This document shows, in pieces, positions 23,832 to 35,951 of a DNA stretch of 64,000 nt (positions are counted from its first letter, which is position 1; the number at the start of each line of letters is the position of its first letter). This stretch comes from Maribacter litopenaei. Lineage in GTDB: Bacteria; Bacteroidota; Bacteroidia; Flavobacteriales; Flavobacteriaceae. Where the stretch lies: the NCBI RefSeq assembly GCF_025244665.1, contig NZ_CP104205.1:1299001-1363000 (forward strand), read 5' to 3'. A model generated the notes under the pieces. That model was not told where the DNA came from and made no database searches. It saw only the letters and a program-made list of their open reading frames with translations. The position numbers were made by a program, and so were the translations under genes.

Positions 23832-24519
23832 TTATCCAACAGAAAAATAAAAAATTGGAGAAATAGATTCATGACCAACGCTGTCCTTAGTTACTATTTT
23901 CCAATAATATGTTTTTCCGAGAGGTCACAGGAATGTCATTAAATTGAGGGTTTTCCAAGTCCGTTTCAAATATGCCAGGGTCATTGTTCTCTCCAAAATA
24001 GATATCATAACCAATAATATCATTGTCAAAATCTTCTGCTTTCCATCTAAGGTTCACGACCGTACTCGTAGCAGAAATAGATGCCCCACTTACTGGAGAT
24101 AGCGCGATTGCGGGGGTTGGGGCAAATGTTTCCAATCCGGGACCCTCATTAAAGAAAACCCAGGTTTCACTTCGTATTTTGTTTGGATTGGAAGCAGAGG
24201 AAATGTTCCAAGAATAAGGAGTACCTCTTTTTAAAGTTACTTTTAACTGGGCCTCCGTACTTTCCAATTCTTGAGTTTCGGAGTTGTTTAAATCGGTTAG
24301 GGTCATTTTGTAGGTTTCTACAATATCTATTTTTTCCCAAAGAAAAGTTAGTTCACTTTCAGTGTCTGAAACCCAAGTGCCTTCGGTGCATTCAGATAGA
24401 TTTTTTGGAAAAGTCAGGTTAATAACGGTACTTGGGGCAAGGATATCCACAAGGTCACTATCCGCGCTACAATTAACTAGGGCGATTGTAAAGAAAAATA
24501 GCCCTATTTTTTTTTTCAT
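23832..24519 (-). CDS. Fibronectin-III-like lipoprotein
   Basis: About 228 residues after correction. The N terminus MKKKIGLFFFTIALVNCSADSD is a lipoprotein signal with lipobox Cys. Two beta-sandwich-like segments follow (LTFLWEKIDIVETYKMTL ... YSWNISSAS, then VVNLRWKAEDFDNDIIGYDIYFG), resembling fibronectin type III folds. The frame breaks at 23917-23922 (TCTCGG read on the minus strand); repaired, the protein continues GKTYYWKIVTKDSVG and ends FYFSVG. It starts inside the stop of the upstream quinoprotein gene (4-base ATGA overlap), so the two are co-translated and may act together at the cell surface. Confidence 0.75.
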
Positions 24520-27500
24520 GACTTAAATACTTTAATGACTTTTTTTACTTCACCGATAGTAAGCTGTGCAAAGTAAAACCCACTTTTAAAACTACTTGTG
24601 TTTATTGGCCTTATGTTTTCTTCAACCGTAAATTTATCATTAAAAACCAATTTTCCAGTAATATCAAATATTTTTATTTCCATGCTCCCTTCCGGAATAT
24701 TGGATACATCTATATTCAGGAAAGTATCAAAAGGATTGGGAAAGGCTATTAAGGAATCCTCTAAAATGATGGTCTCGGTATAAGTTCCTTGGCATTCTTT
24801 GGATGTTACAACCAATTCGTTGTTGATCCTATCCAATGGTAAAGTAATTGAATTCAAACTACTTTCTATGGTTTCCTCATTTAATTGTATGATATAGTTT
24901 GTGCTGCCACTTACTTTTAGTGTAACCGTTTTATTCACGAAGTCCATTGAAGTCGTTACGCTAAGAGGCTCAGGTTCTTGTACTATGATGGAATAGCAAG
25001 ATTGAATATATTCTTCGTTGGAGGATCCAATACAAATGTCGTAGCTTCCCTTAGGTAGGTTTTCAATCATAAGTGAATCGTTGAAATTAAGCGATTCGTT
25101 TCTATCATTTCCAGTAATTACGGCTATGAATTCCCCATCTATCTTACTTGTAATATTTATTTTGCCCGTATTGGTTCCAATACAGCTTGTAGCATTACTT
25201 CCAACAGTAAATTGATCTGCTGGAAATGCAGGAATGGGACAACCGTTTGGTGTAACTTGTGTGCCTTGAGGTGTATCTCGGACACTCATCAATTGTGTCG
25301 TCCACTCCATCACTATCACTATCAATGGAGTTTTGATCAAATTCAAGTGCCCATTTGGCGATGTTATTGGTATTAACCGTTGCTCCTGATTGATTGAAAT
25401 TTCCTCCAACTATCAATTCTTGATTGGAATTCGTGTGAATTAAGGCGTTGCCCCGAGTGTCTATTCCAACATTGGTATCTGTCCCCAAGGCTTCCCAACC
25501 ATCGCTTTCGCTCCAACGGGTAATGTTACCCATAAATTTGAATTCATCTGAACTACTTCCTATTGTTCCTGCAGCCTCGAAGGTTCCAGTAACATAAATA
25601 TAATTGTCTTTGGATATAATATCGTTAACGTTGCCAGTCACCCCATTTTCAATGGGTTCCCAATCTTGATTGGACAAATCAAATACGGCAATTCTGTTAA
25701 CGGTTTTGTTTCCGGCACCTACAAAATTTCCACCTGCATACACGAAATTATCCTCAATGGCTATTGTCTGCACAAAACCTGTAGTACCTGAGCCCAAGGG
25801 TTTCCATTGTAATCCGTCCCACGCAGCAATTCTATTGGCCGAACACCTCCAGCAGCGTCAAAATTACCTCCGATAAACAAATTATCACTTTCGTCAAGGG
25901 CCATAGCCCTAATTTCATTGTTAGTGCCAACAATACCGGTATTTACATCTGCCAAACCTTGAAAGGTTCCATTTTCCCATTTGGCGATATTGTTAACAGT
26001 CAAATTCCCTGCAGTAGTGAATACCCCACCCAAATAAAGGATGTCTCCCGCATTATTAAAAGAAATCTTAGCTACAGGTCCATCTGTTCCAGTATCTAAT
26101 GGATACCACTTAAGTCCATCATAATAGGCAATATTGTTTGCTGAAATTCCACCAACCTCTGTGAAGTCACCAGCAATAAAAAGGTGACCTTCATTTGAAA
26201 TGGCCATGTCAAAAATAGTTCCATTAGTACCGGAAATGGTATTATTCCAATTACCTTCATTATCAAAAAGTGCCAAATTATTTACAGAAATATTACCAGC
26301 TTGAGAAAATGCACCGCCCACCCAAATATTGCCATTTAAGTCTTCGACCAAACATTCTACCGTTCCATTGGTGCCGCTCCCAAGACTTCGCCATTCACCT
26401 ATTCCCTGGACCATTTGGGCTTCAGGTTCTGTTGAAGTTGAAGTGAATTTGTAAATTTTTGCCGAATCGGCGTATCCTAAAAAATAAAGTTCACCGTTTT
26501 CATCCTCCCCAAAAGATGAGATATAGGTTCCATTAGTTTGGAATAATAGTTCGTTATCCGTGGTTTGTGTATTTTCATCATACTTCAATGCCCATACCCT
26601 ACCGGACACAAAGTCCCCATATATATAATTATTTTGCATTCTGTCATCCGGAATACTACCTTTATACACATATCCTCCAGTGATGGATGCATCTCCGGCA
26701 CTTTGGTCGTAATAATAGATAGGTTTTATATCTCGGTGTAGTAGCGAGAACAGTCCCTGCCCCGTAACTAGGCTGGCTCATTGCCTCAAACATATTCCAG
26801 CCATAGTTCCCACCTTTTTGTATAATGTTTATTTCCTCATACAGGTTCCGCCTACATCCGCCGCCCGGATTCGACCTTGGGCATCAAACGAAAATTTCCA
26901 TGTATTACGTAGCCCCCATGCATATAGTTCATCTAGTCCGGTAAGATTAACTCGTGGATTATCGCTGGGAATTTCATAACGGCCATTGGGTTCTGCTGGG
27001 TTCGTTTCCAAAGGATTGTCCCCATTAAGGTCAACATCCAAACGAATCATACTTCCAAAAACCGTTTCCAAGTTTTGCCCATTTCCTCGAGGTCCCCAGC
27101 ACCACCTCCGTCTCCAATGGTTGCATAAAGATATCCATCGGGGCCAAATGCAATTTTACCCCCGTTATGGTTGGAGTCTCCGGTATCCTTGGTGAACTGG
27201 GCAATGATAAATTCACTTTCAGTATTAAGGCTATTTGGGTCGGACTCTGACACCTCGAATCTAGAAATATTTATCCGGTAATATTCATTAGGTTGGTCAA
27301 TATAATAAACAAAAACATATCCATTAGATTGAAATTGTGGATGGAAGGCCATGCCTAAAAGACCAATTTCCTGACCCGAACTAAATGAGACTTTATCCCT
27401 AATATCAAGAAAGACGGAAACTTCGGAAATTGTGGTTTCCGGTCTATTCTGAAAAACCTTAATTAAACCGGCTTGCTCCACAACAAAAAGTCGATTGCTC

Positions 27501-27646
27501 CCATCTATTGATGATTCCAATTCGACCGGAAAATTAAAGGATAGTTCCGGAAAGGCGCTTTCGTAGGATATTTGGGCTATCAGGAAATCTCCTATGAACG
27601 AAAATAGTAGCCATAGGAATGAAAATTGAGTAGTTTTGGGGGCCAT
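24516..27646 (-). CDS. Secreted quinoprotein glucose/sorbosone dehydrogenase-like protein with propeller repeats and T9SS domain
   Basis: Reconstructed length is 1,044 codons. After a signal peptide comes a GSDH-type six-bladed propeller (FVVEQAGLIKVF, LLGMAFHPQF, GDSNHNGGKIAFGPDGYLY, YAWGLRNTWKFSFD, GDASITGGYVYKGS). Then about eight repeats of the type GGxFxxAGxxxVNNIAxW...LGxGTxG follow, resembling delta-60/kelch propeller strands. A TSP3-like calcium motif (DSDSDGVDDTIDECPDTP) and a T9SS type A sorting domain at the C terminus (FPNPFDTFLNIDVS ... KKVIKVFKS) complete it. Breaks: about 27092 (lost C), 26848 (CGGA for CCAGA), 26731-26736 and 25276-25281 (TCTCGG), and about 25845 (lost T). A role as a soluble PQQ sugar dehydrogenase is family-based; PQQ-binding residues were not checked one by one. 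Confidence 0.85.
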
Positions 27647-27752
27647 GAATTTTAATTATTCGCTGATCCAAAGATACCATTCCTATTATGTTTGGTTATC
27701 CGTATTAAAAGTAAAATTGGCCCATTTACTTTTAAGGATAATGTTCAATTTC

Positions 27753-29297
27753 CTAGTTTAAACTGTTCTGTAAATTTTTTGAAAGTACGGAGCTCGACCA
27801 AATAATTCGAATACAGTGTTCCAAATGCCAAAAGATTTTGTCCTCTATTTGGTTCCCGGCCAACAGAGGTCCAGCTATAAAAAGATTCTCCGAGGCCTGC
27901 ATTTTATCATCAATATGAAAGCCAATATTGGAAGGATTTGGCTTACATAAGCCATCCTGTATTAAATTTTGAAGCAAGGGGCCAAGGTCATCTGAAGACA
28001 AATTAATACTACCAAGGCAATTGATTATTAAGTTAAAGTTTTCTTGACCTTCCAATGCATTATTTTCACTTTGCTCGACCTTATACCTTAGGTCTAATCC
28101 CTCATTTACTTCCTCTAAAGATAAAAAGCGACCTTTGATGTGTTTGAATCTTTTTCTTTTTGTAAGTTCTTGAACAACTGATAGATAGTGATTTCCTGCA
28201 CAACGTTGTCTTCGGCCAATCTGATTTCCATGAAAGCATGCAAAGTTGAGAAGTTCCTCCCTATTCAATTTTGGCAACAAGGAGCCAAAGCCTTTTGATA
28301 TAATTCCAACCGATGTTGCTGCACCAATTCCCAATCGCTCGGCCTCATCAATATCCTTGTGCGCTGCCTCTGAAATTAATTCGGCACTAATATTATTAGC
28401 GCTGGCTAATGTTTCCAAATGCAACGGTCTAAATGATTTGGCCTTTTCTAGGTCGATAGTTCCATCTCGGCATAACACCATGTGAGGATAGAGTGGCAAA
28501 TGATGTTTGAAATTCATCCATTGGCAGTTTGTCACAGATTTTATAGATCATCTCCAACCCGCTGGCATTTGCTCCTAAAATGGCAATCTTTGTTTCTATA
28601 CCTTTTTCTCTTCTTGCCGTTACAAAGTCGACAATCCGATTCATATTCTCCTCCATACCTACGCCATAGGGCTCTTTAATATAAAGTGAGTTTAGCGGAT
28701 TCTTAATCGACTTTTGATAAAGTTTCTTATAAGGCAGGGAACCCATGGATAAAATGGTTTTATTCACTTCTAGATTTGAACCATCCTTGAAATTAATTTC
28801 AAAATGGTCTCTATGTTTAGATACACCCGTAGTTTCCTTCTGTAGGTAGTATACTTTTAAATGACCTTCCTCGGTTCGGTCTTCTATTCGTTTCTCGGAC
28901 TTCCTGGCTTATGTATCTTCCAAAAAAGAATCTTGGTATATACAGATCATCCCAATCTCCGAGAAAGATATATTGGGCTGTTTTTTTCAACCCACTTTTT
29001 GGCTAAATGACCGCCATTTTTAATAAACTCTTCTTGAAGAGCATCAATATTTTCATTTAACCAATTTTTAAAATGCGATCTATGGGGTTCAGATATAAAA
29101 TTTTTAAGATCCTGAATCAATAAAACTGATTTGCCTGAACGGTCGCCGTAGGGCATACCCTTGAAGAAATCATTACTTTTATCTATAATGTATAGTTCTA
29201 GCGGCGAGTTTTTTTGTTTTGGGTACTTATCAAGGAATGGAATTAGGGTATAACTTGTGGCAATACCTGCTCCTATAAAGGCAATTTTTATGGACAT
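27753..29297 (-). CDS. FAD/NAD(P)-binding oxidoreductase-like protein
   Basis: 514 codons after correction. The N-terminal Rossmann motif is IAFIGAGIATSYTLIPFL, and the family signature GMPYGDRSGKSVLLIQDLKNF resembles the NAD_binding_9 group. A second nucleotide motif, KIAILGANASGLEMIY, lies in the middle, and the C terminus has ENLFIAGPLLAGN, typical of flavoproteins. Related proteins are described as FAD-NAD(P)-binding or ornithine-hydroxylase-like, with unknown substrates. Three breaks, all TCTGG/CCAGA type: 28465-28470, 28893-28898 and 28959-28964. Flanked by an intergenic gap on each side; no clear pathway partner. Confidence 0.78.
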
Positions 29298-29423
29298 TTT
29301 CTTTTGAAATTTGGTGTAAATTACTTTATTAATATTCTAAGGACAATGCTCGAAGCCAAAAATTTGATAAAGTTTCTCATTTGTTCGATTACATTCCCTT
29401 TGTTCGAGTTTTTAAGAAAAAAA

Positions 29424-29447
29424 GCCCGTGGAGGACGGGCTTTTTTT
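29424..29447 (-). terminator. Symmetric terminator downstream of the tRNA
   Basis: GCCCGT (29424-29429), loop GGAGG, ACGGGC (29435-29440), flanked by a run of seven As on one side and seven Ts on the other, so it can work in both directions. On the minus strand it directly follows the tRNA 3' end. The stretch 29298-29423 between it and the flavoprotein gene holds no other gene I can support. Confidence 0.85.
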
Positions 29448-29448
29448 G

Positions 29449-29538
29449 CGGAGGAAGTAGGGATTCGAACCCTCGGAGGCGTTAACCTCAATAACAACTA
29501 AGGTTGTTATTTGCAATAAACCACTCTGCCATTCCTCC
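29449..29538 (-). tRNA. Class II tRNA, Ser-like, with abnormal anticodon arm
   Basis: The acceptor stem GGAGGAA (29538-29532) pairs with TTCCTCC (29456-29450), with G as discriminator base. Next come TG at positions 8-9, a serine-type D arm GCAGAGTGGTTTATTGC, a long variable arm (GAGG TTAACG CCTC), and a T arm GAGGG TTCGAAT CCCTAC, which has one extra A (CCCTC would pair perfectly). The anticodon region is AATAACAACCTTAGTTGTTATT: outer 5-bp stem AATAA/TTATT with a 12-base loop, or a 9-bp hairpin with loop CTTA. No normal 7-base loop is possible without a mismatch, so no anticodon can be assigned. Identity elements suggest Ser; a pseudo-tRNA or sequence error is possible. Confidence 0.6.
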
Positions 29539-29746
29539 TTTGGAAACTTTAACGTAACTCATTTCATAATATTGTTGATAACTACTTCTTTTGTAGGCCC
29601 AAAGGTTTCTTTTTGAACTCGCAGTGGCTTAAATTTGCGCGGTTGAAATTAAACGTTTTTATGGGGTCATTGAACGATATTAATCTAAAAACCGCTTAAC
29701 AATGGTTTTTTTTGTGGTCTCATTTACTTACTATTGACTTATTGCT

Positions 29747-32700
29747 ATGAAAAAGAATTACACTACTAATTCAAAGAAAATACGGAATTACTTCTATTTA
29801 TCCGGTGTTATTGGTTTCGCGGTCATTTTAACAGGATTCGATCTCTATGTTTTTTGGACCTGGTCTAACGAACCCAGAACCTTTTGACCCATGGACGGAT
29901 ACGGCATTCACGCCAACCGGAACTTCTACGACCCTTATGAGGTAGCATTTCCAAATTTAACTTTTGACTCACCCATAACTTTTAGTCCGGTGCCAAACCA
30001 AGCCAAGATTGTTGTGGGTCAATTGGATGGAAAGGTATTTTCGATTGGAGCTGCCAATAATACTACGGTTAAGCAGCAAATCATTGATCTTTCTGCTGAA
30101 GTTGGAGATCGTAACGAAGGTCAGGTTTGGGATGGAGGATTTTTAGGTTTGGCCATTCATCCGGAATTTGGGACGACCCCTGGTAAGAATTATTTTTTTA
30201 TTTATTACACGACCGCTTCGGACAACCCAACACTTGGCGGGCCCCAGGGTTTTTCATGTAATGTAGAGACTTTTTCAGGGAACTACTTAATACTAGAGCG
30301 TTTTGAGGTGGATCCTATAACCATGAATTTTGTTGCGAATTCAAGGGTTACAATGATCAACAGAAGAATGTATAATACCACTCATAGGGGTGGTGGTATG
30401 GAATTTGGTGATGATGGGTTTTTATATTTATCCACAGGTGATCAAGCCGCTTATGTCAATGCACAGGAATTAGATGAGAATTTAGATGGAGGTGTGCTGC
30501 GTTTGGATGTGGACATGATTGGAGGAGGTACAAGTCATGCCCCCATAAGAACACTATCTGATCCCGGTGCCGGAGATGCAGATGAGTTTTCAGGAATTGA
30601 ATATTTCATTCCAAATGATAATCCTTTTCCAAGCCCGGGAGGAGCTACATTTGAAGAGTACTATTCTATTGGACACAGAAATCCGCATCGTATGACCAAG
30701 GATAGGGGTACGGGTATTTTCTATATTGGTGAAGTAGGTGAAAATACCCATGAGGAAATCAACGTGGTAGGTGCTGGAAATAATTATGGTTGGCCCAAAT
30801 ATGAGGCAAATGCCTTACGTGATTATTGTGGAACCCCACTTAATCCCTTAAGTAATGTTCATACTCCTCCATTGACCCAGTTTGTAAGGAGTGAAGCAAG
30901 TTCCATTATAGGAGGGTATGTATATAGGGGTAGTAATATGCCTGAATTGGTAGGTAAATATATTGCCGCTGATTATGCACAAAATACAATATGGCAAATT
31001 GATACAGGTACGGGCGAAAAGCAGTTATTAGGTGATTTTGGTCCACACAAGTTATTTCTTTTGGTCAGGATGTACAAGGAGAGCTCTATTTTTTAAGATT
31101 AGGCAATAACGTGCCTTTATATAGAATGAGGTCTTCAATTACACAAGCATCCGCACCTGCAACATTATCGGCTACAGGAGTTTTCACGGATGTTCAGAAC
31201 TTAGTGGTTGCAGAAGGATTTATACCCTATGAAATGATTGATCCCTTTTGGTCGGACGGAGCCTACAAAACTAGATGGATGGCCATACCAAATGATGGAT
31301 CTCATAACACGGCTGCGGAGCAAATTCAATGGTCTGAAAACGGAGATTGGGGTTTCCCAATTGGATCTATTTTGGTAAAACATTTTGATTACCCGATAGA
31401 CGATAACGACCCGTCGGTTACACGTAAAATAGAGACCCGTTTTTCTGTTAAAAGTACAGATGGTAACTTTTACTTTTTGACTTATAAATGGAGGCCGGAT
31501 GAAAGTGATGCTGATTTGGTGGATATGACAGTTGGTGATACTGTCACTATACCCGTATCTACCGTTGGAGGGGGAACCCGGAATGTGGAGTGGTTATACC
31601 CTTCCAATACGCAATGTATTTCCTGTCATAATCCTGCACTGGGAGGTACCTTGGGATCAAGAACCCGTTCCTTGAACAAGGATTTTGACTATGCGGAAAA
31701 GGGAGGTACCGTAGGAAACCAGTTGGTTACGTTAAGTACGTTGGGAATATTGAACCGAGACTATAACGGATACGGATACTCCAGGGTATTTGACCCATAA
31801 ATCCATTAATGATCTTAACGCAACTTTAGATGAGAAAGCAAGAACGTATTTAGACAATAATTGCGCTTATTGCCACCAACCGGCGACAGGTAATAGGGCT
31901 GATTTTGATTTAAGACTTTTCAATACACTTTCCCAAACAGGACTATTAACTGCTGGCATGAATCAAACCATACCAGCAATGGGACTGGACCAACAAATAG
32001 TGTATGCCGGGGACGCATCCAAGTCACAAGTGTATCATAGGGCTAACAGCATTGACCCTGGAATTATGATGCCACCTTTGGCAAAGGGAATTGTAGATAC
32101 GGAAGGTGTGGCATTATTGGAAGCTTGGATTAATCAGCTACAACCACCTGCTCCGCTTCCGGCAGAAGGGGAGTATCGTATTGTGAACCGTGCCAGTGGT
32201 GAAACCCTACAAGTTTCCAGTGGTAGTACCTCTAATGGACAGAATGTGGATGTAGGAAGTTATGAAGGCCTGTCCTATCAGCATTTTGCTCCGGAAGAGC
32301 GACTAGATGGTTTTTTTGAACTGCGTGCCTTACACAGTAATAGATATTTGGATGTTCAAAATGGAAATACTCAACCTAATGCCAACGTATGGCAATATAC
32401 TTCCAATGGTACTGTTTCCCAAACGTTCGAATTACTTGATGCAGGTGATGGCACGTTCAATTTAGTTAATAAGATATCCGATTATTTCTTAGGGCAAGAT
32501 GCCTCAGGGAATGTATTGGTGGTCGAAAACGACGGAAGCGATGCCCTAAGATGGGAATTTCTGCCCACCAGCGCCCCATTTACCATAGGGATTGAAGTTG
32601 ATAAATCCCTTGTTATTACCAACGAGGATGGTGCAACGGACAATTTAGGTGTATCGTTAATGACGGCACCTGTAGATGATGTAGTGGTTTTGATTGAAGG

Positions 32701-35700
32701 TGTTGGGAACACGGATGAATATTCCCTATCCGAAACAGAATTTACATTTACAGCTGGAAATTGGGATACTCCCCAAATACTAACGATTACCGGTTTGGAC
32801 GATTTGGACGTGGATGGGGTTCAGTATTATGACATTCGCTTTTCTGTCGATAATGCACGAAGTGATGCAGCCTATGCAGGATTTGAAGAAATAGTAGGTG
32901 GCTACAATGAGGATAATGAAGGCGGTGGAGGTGCTCCACCAGCTCCAGGCATTTATAGGATAATTAATGTGTCCAGTGGTCTGTCAATGGAAGTCATGGA
33001 TGAGGACATAGCAAGTAGTGTGAATATCGAACAGGGTTTATACCAGGCAGGTACCCATGAACAGTTCGAATTAAGGTACGAGGATAACGGTCTCTATTCA
33101 TTGATTGCTCAGCATAGCGGTAAAGCGGTAGATGTTGAGTTGGGCAATGCAAATCCTGGAACTAATGTTTGGCATTTTGCTTATAACGGAACGATTTCCC
33201 AGCTATGGACGATTCAGGATGCAGGTAACGGAACTTATCATATTATTAGTGATCTTGGTGGACATTATCTAGGTATTGAACCTGACGGAAACATAAGTGT
33301 CAATGTAGACAATGGTGGGGATATTTTTAGATGGGAATTTAAGGAAATTCAAACACCAGGTAATGGCGGGGTCTCAATTAACAAGAATGATCTGTATACA
33401 GATGAGGATGGAGATACCGATACCTTCACGGTTGTGCTGACGGAAGCACCTACTGCCACCGTAACAGTTGGCATAATGGTTACTGTGGGGGCGGACGAAG
33501 TTACATTGTCGACTGCACAACTTACATTTGAACCAGGTAATTGGGATGTGCCCCGGACTATTACCGTAACTGGCGTGAATGATGACGATGTGGATGGAAT
33601 TCAAGATTATACTGTAGAAGCCGTCGTTATAGACCCTATCATTGATACGAATTATGATGGAGGCGTAGGTGATACTGTGGCAGGACTAAACTATGATAAT
33701 GATGGTGGTAATGGCGCACCTAGACAAGGTATTTACAGATTGCAAAATGTTGGTAATACGGAAAGTTTAATGCCTGAAAATGGTGGTTTAACAAGGGATA
33801 CCAATTTTGTAACAGGTACCTATGATGCCTCAAGCTATCAACATTTTGAATTGCTGCCTATGGGCAATGATCAGTATAGTATTAGGGCAATACATGGAAA
33901 CTTTGTAGTGGATATTGAGAATGGAAACCGGAATGCAGGAGCCAATGTTTGGATGTATACAGGTAATGGGAATATTGCCCAATTGTTTGAAGTGGTTGAT
34001 GCCGGTGATGGTACATACTTTATAATTAGTGTACTTCCTGGAGGATATTATTTAACTGTGGCACCAGATGGAAATGTCATCGTAGATGCGGAAGATGGTA
34101 GTGATTTTTATAGGTGGAGATTTTTACCAACAGGTTTCCCACCTGAAGCAATTGCCACCGCTGATATAACGAGTGGAAACGCACCTTTGACCGTTCAGTT
34201 CACAGGAAGTGCTTCAACGGATGACAAAAATGATATCGTTGATTATTTGTGGGACTTTGGTAATGGCGAAACTTCAACAGAGCTAAATCCATCTTATACT
34301 TTTGCCGATGGAGGCACCTATCAAGTATTGTTAACCGTGACAGATGGTGATGGCTATTCGGATGAAAGCGATATTATTACCATAAATGTGAACGCTGGCC
34401 CAACGGCCGTAGCTTCTGCAAGTGTGCTGGAAGGGAATGCTCCTTTGGAAGTATCTTTCACAGGTGACCAGTCTACTGACGATGTTGCGGTAATATCCTA
34501 TGATTGGGATTTTGGTAACAGTGGAAATTCAACACTGGCAAACCCAGTTCAAACTTTTAGTTCCCCAGGAACTTACACTGTGAGCTTGACTGTTACGGAT
34601 GATGGAGGATTACAGGATACAACTACGTTAGAAATCGTCGTAAATGAGAATGGTGCTCCCGTTGCAGTTGCTTCTTCTGACATTTTTGAAGGGAATGCTC
34701 CTTTGGACGTAACCTTTACAGGAGACCAAAGTACGGATGACATTGGAATCGCAACGTATAGCTGGGACTTTGGTGATGGTACTACTTCCAATCTTCCAAA
34801 TCCAACCCATACATTTGCCACGGCTGATGTCTATACGGTAACCTTGACGGTTACAGATGATGGAGGGTTAGAGGACTCGGATACGATTACTATAACCGCA
34901 AGTGATCCTAATGGAGCACCTATTGCGGTGGCCACTGCGGATATTTCAGAAGGAACGGTACCGTTGGAAGTTTCCTTTACAGGTGACCAAAGTACGGATG
35001 ATGTTGGTATTAGTACCTATTCTTGGGATTTTGGGGATGGTTCTTCATCTTCGGATATGAATCCAATACATACCTTCGTTGGGGAAGGGACCTACCAAGT
35101 AGTTTTGACAGTAGCGGATGCTAATGGTTTGGAAGATACGGATACTATTACAATTACAGTTAATCCATCGACCAATATGGCTCCAGTAGCTGTGGCCACA
35201 TCCAATATTAGTAGTGGGGAAGTTCCATTGGAGGTTGCCTTTACCGTGAATCAGAGTACAGATGATGTTGGTATAGTCACATACAATTGGGATTTTGGGG
35301 ATGGAAATACTTCCGCTGATGTTAATCCTATATATACCTTCAATGAAATTGGGGAGTATACGGTAATTCTAACTGTTATTGATGAAGGTGGTTTGCAATC
35401 TACCGATCAGATTACCATTACAGTAAGCGAGGAAAACGTTGCTCAAGAAGAACCGGATTTCGAATTCGTATTGGCTCCAAACCCAACTACTAATTATGTA
35501 GATGTGGTTATGAGCGAGAATTTTGATTTAGATCAAATTCGGGAGTTATGTTACATGATATGTCGGGCAGATTGATTAGGCAATTTATGCTGGATGAAGT
35601 TTTGGAAGGAACTGTATTACGCTTGCCAACCAACACCTACAGGAACGAGGTTTATGTAGTGACCGTTATGTTCGCTAATAATGAACCTGTTTCAAAAAGA

Positions 35701-35715
35701 TTGGTTATAAATTAA
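29747..35715 (+). CDS. Giant secreted quinoprotein/cytochrome c/lectin/PKD protein with T9SS domain
   Basis: About 1,990 residues. An N-terminal signal anchor (YFYLSGVIGFAVILTG) is followed by a GSDH-like propeller (WDGGFLGLAIHPEFG, STHRGG-like TTHRGGGMEFGDDGFLYLSTGDQ, YYSIGHRNPHRMT, IIGGYVYRGS). A haem-c type region has CISCH (31619-31633) and CAYCH (31864-31878). Next are three ricin-like lectin segments, two Calx-beta-like segments (LTITGLDDLDVDGVQYY, ITVTGVNDDDVDGIQDY), five PKD domains (DYLWDFGNGETS and four more) and a T9SS C-terminal domain (LAPNPTTNYVDV ... KRLVIN). Frame problems: about 29.85-29.94 kb, 31052 (GGTCCACAC for GGTCCAACAC), about 31775, and 35549 (lost G). Probably a surface carbohydrate-oxidising, carbohydrate-binding protein. 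Paralogue of the gene at 49.65-55.5 kb. Confidence 0.85.
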
Positions 35716-35735
35716 GATTAGTAAGAATATTTTCG

Positions 35736-35766
35736 AAGGCCATACTTTAAAAAGTATGGCCTTTTT
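35736..35766 (+). terminator. Rho-independent terminator after the giant quinoprotein gene
   Basis: AAGGCCATACTTT pairs with AAAGTATGGCCTT across a two-base loop region, followed by a T run from about 35762. It lies 20 bases after the stop codon. Between it and 35951 I see no further gene. Confidence 0.85.
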
Positions 35767-35951
35767 AATTTCAAAAAAGTCTTCCATGAATGTTGTTTTT
35801 ATTAGATTCAACGATGATACTATACAGTATTGTCCACTACTAAAGATGATTGTCTTGTTTAAACTTATTTTGAACGTTTTAATTCCAGATTAATTCTTTT
35901 TAAAGGTATTTTCGTAACATATTTGCTACTATAAATTTTAGAAAAGATCTC

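Noticed and set aside
29449-29538. tmRNA or selenocysteine tRNA
   Set aside because: Length, 7-bp acceptor stem and standard D and T arms fit an ordinary class II tRNA; no tag reading frame and no 8-bp acceptor stem or UCA anticodon.
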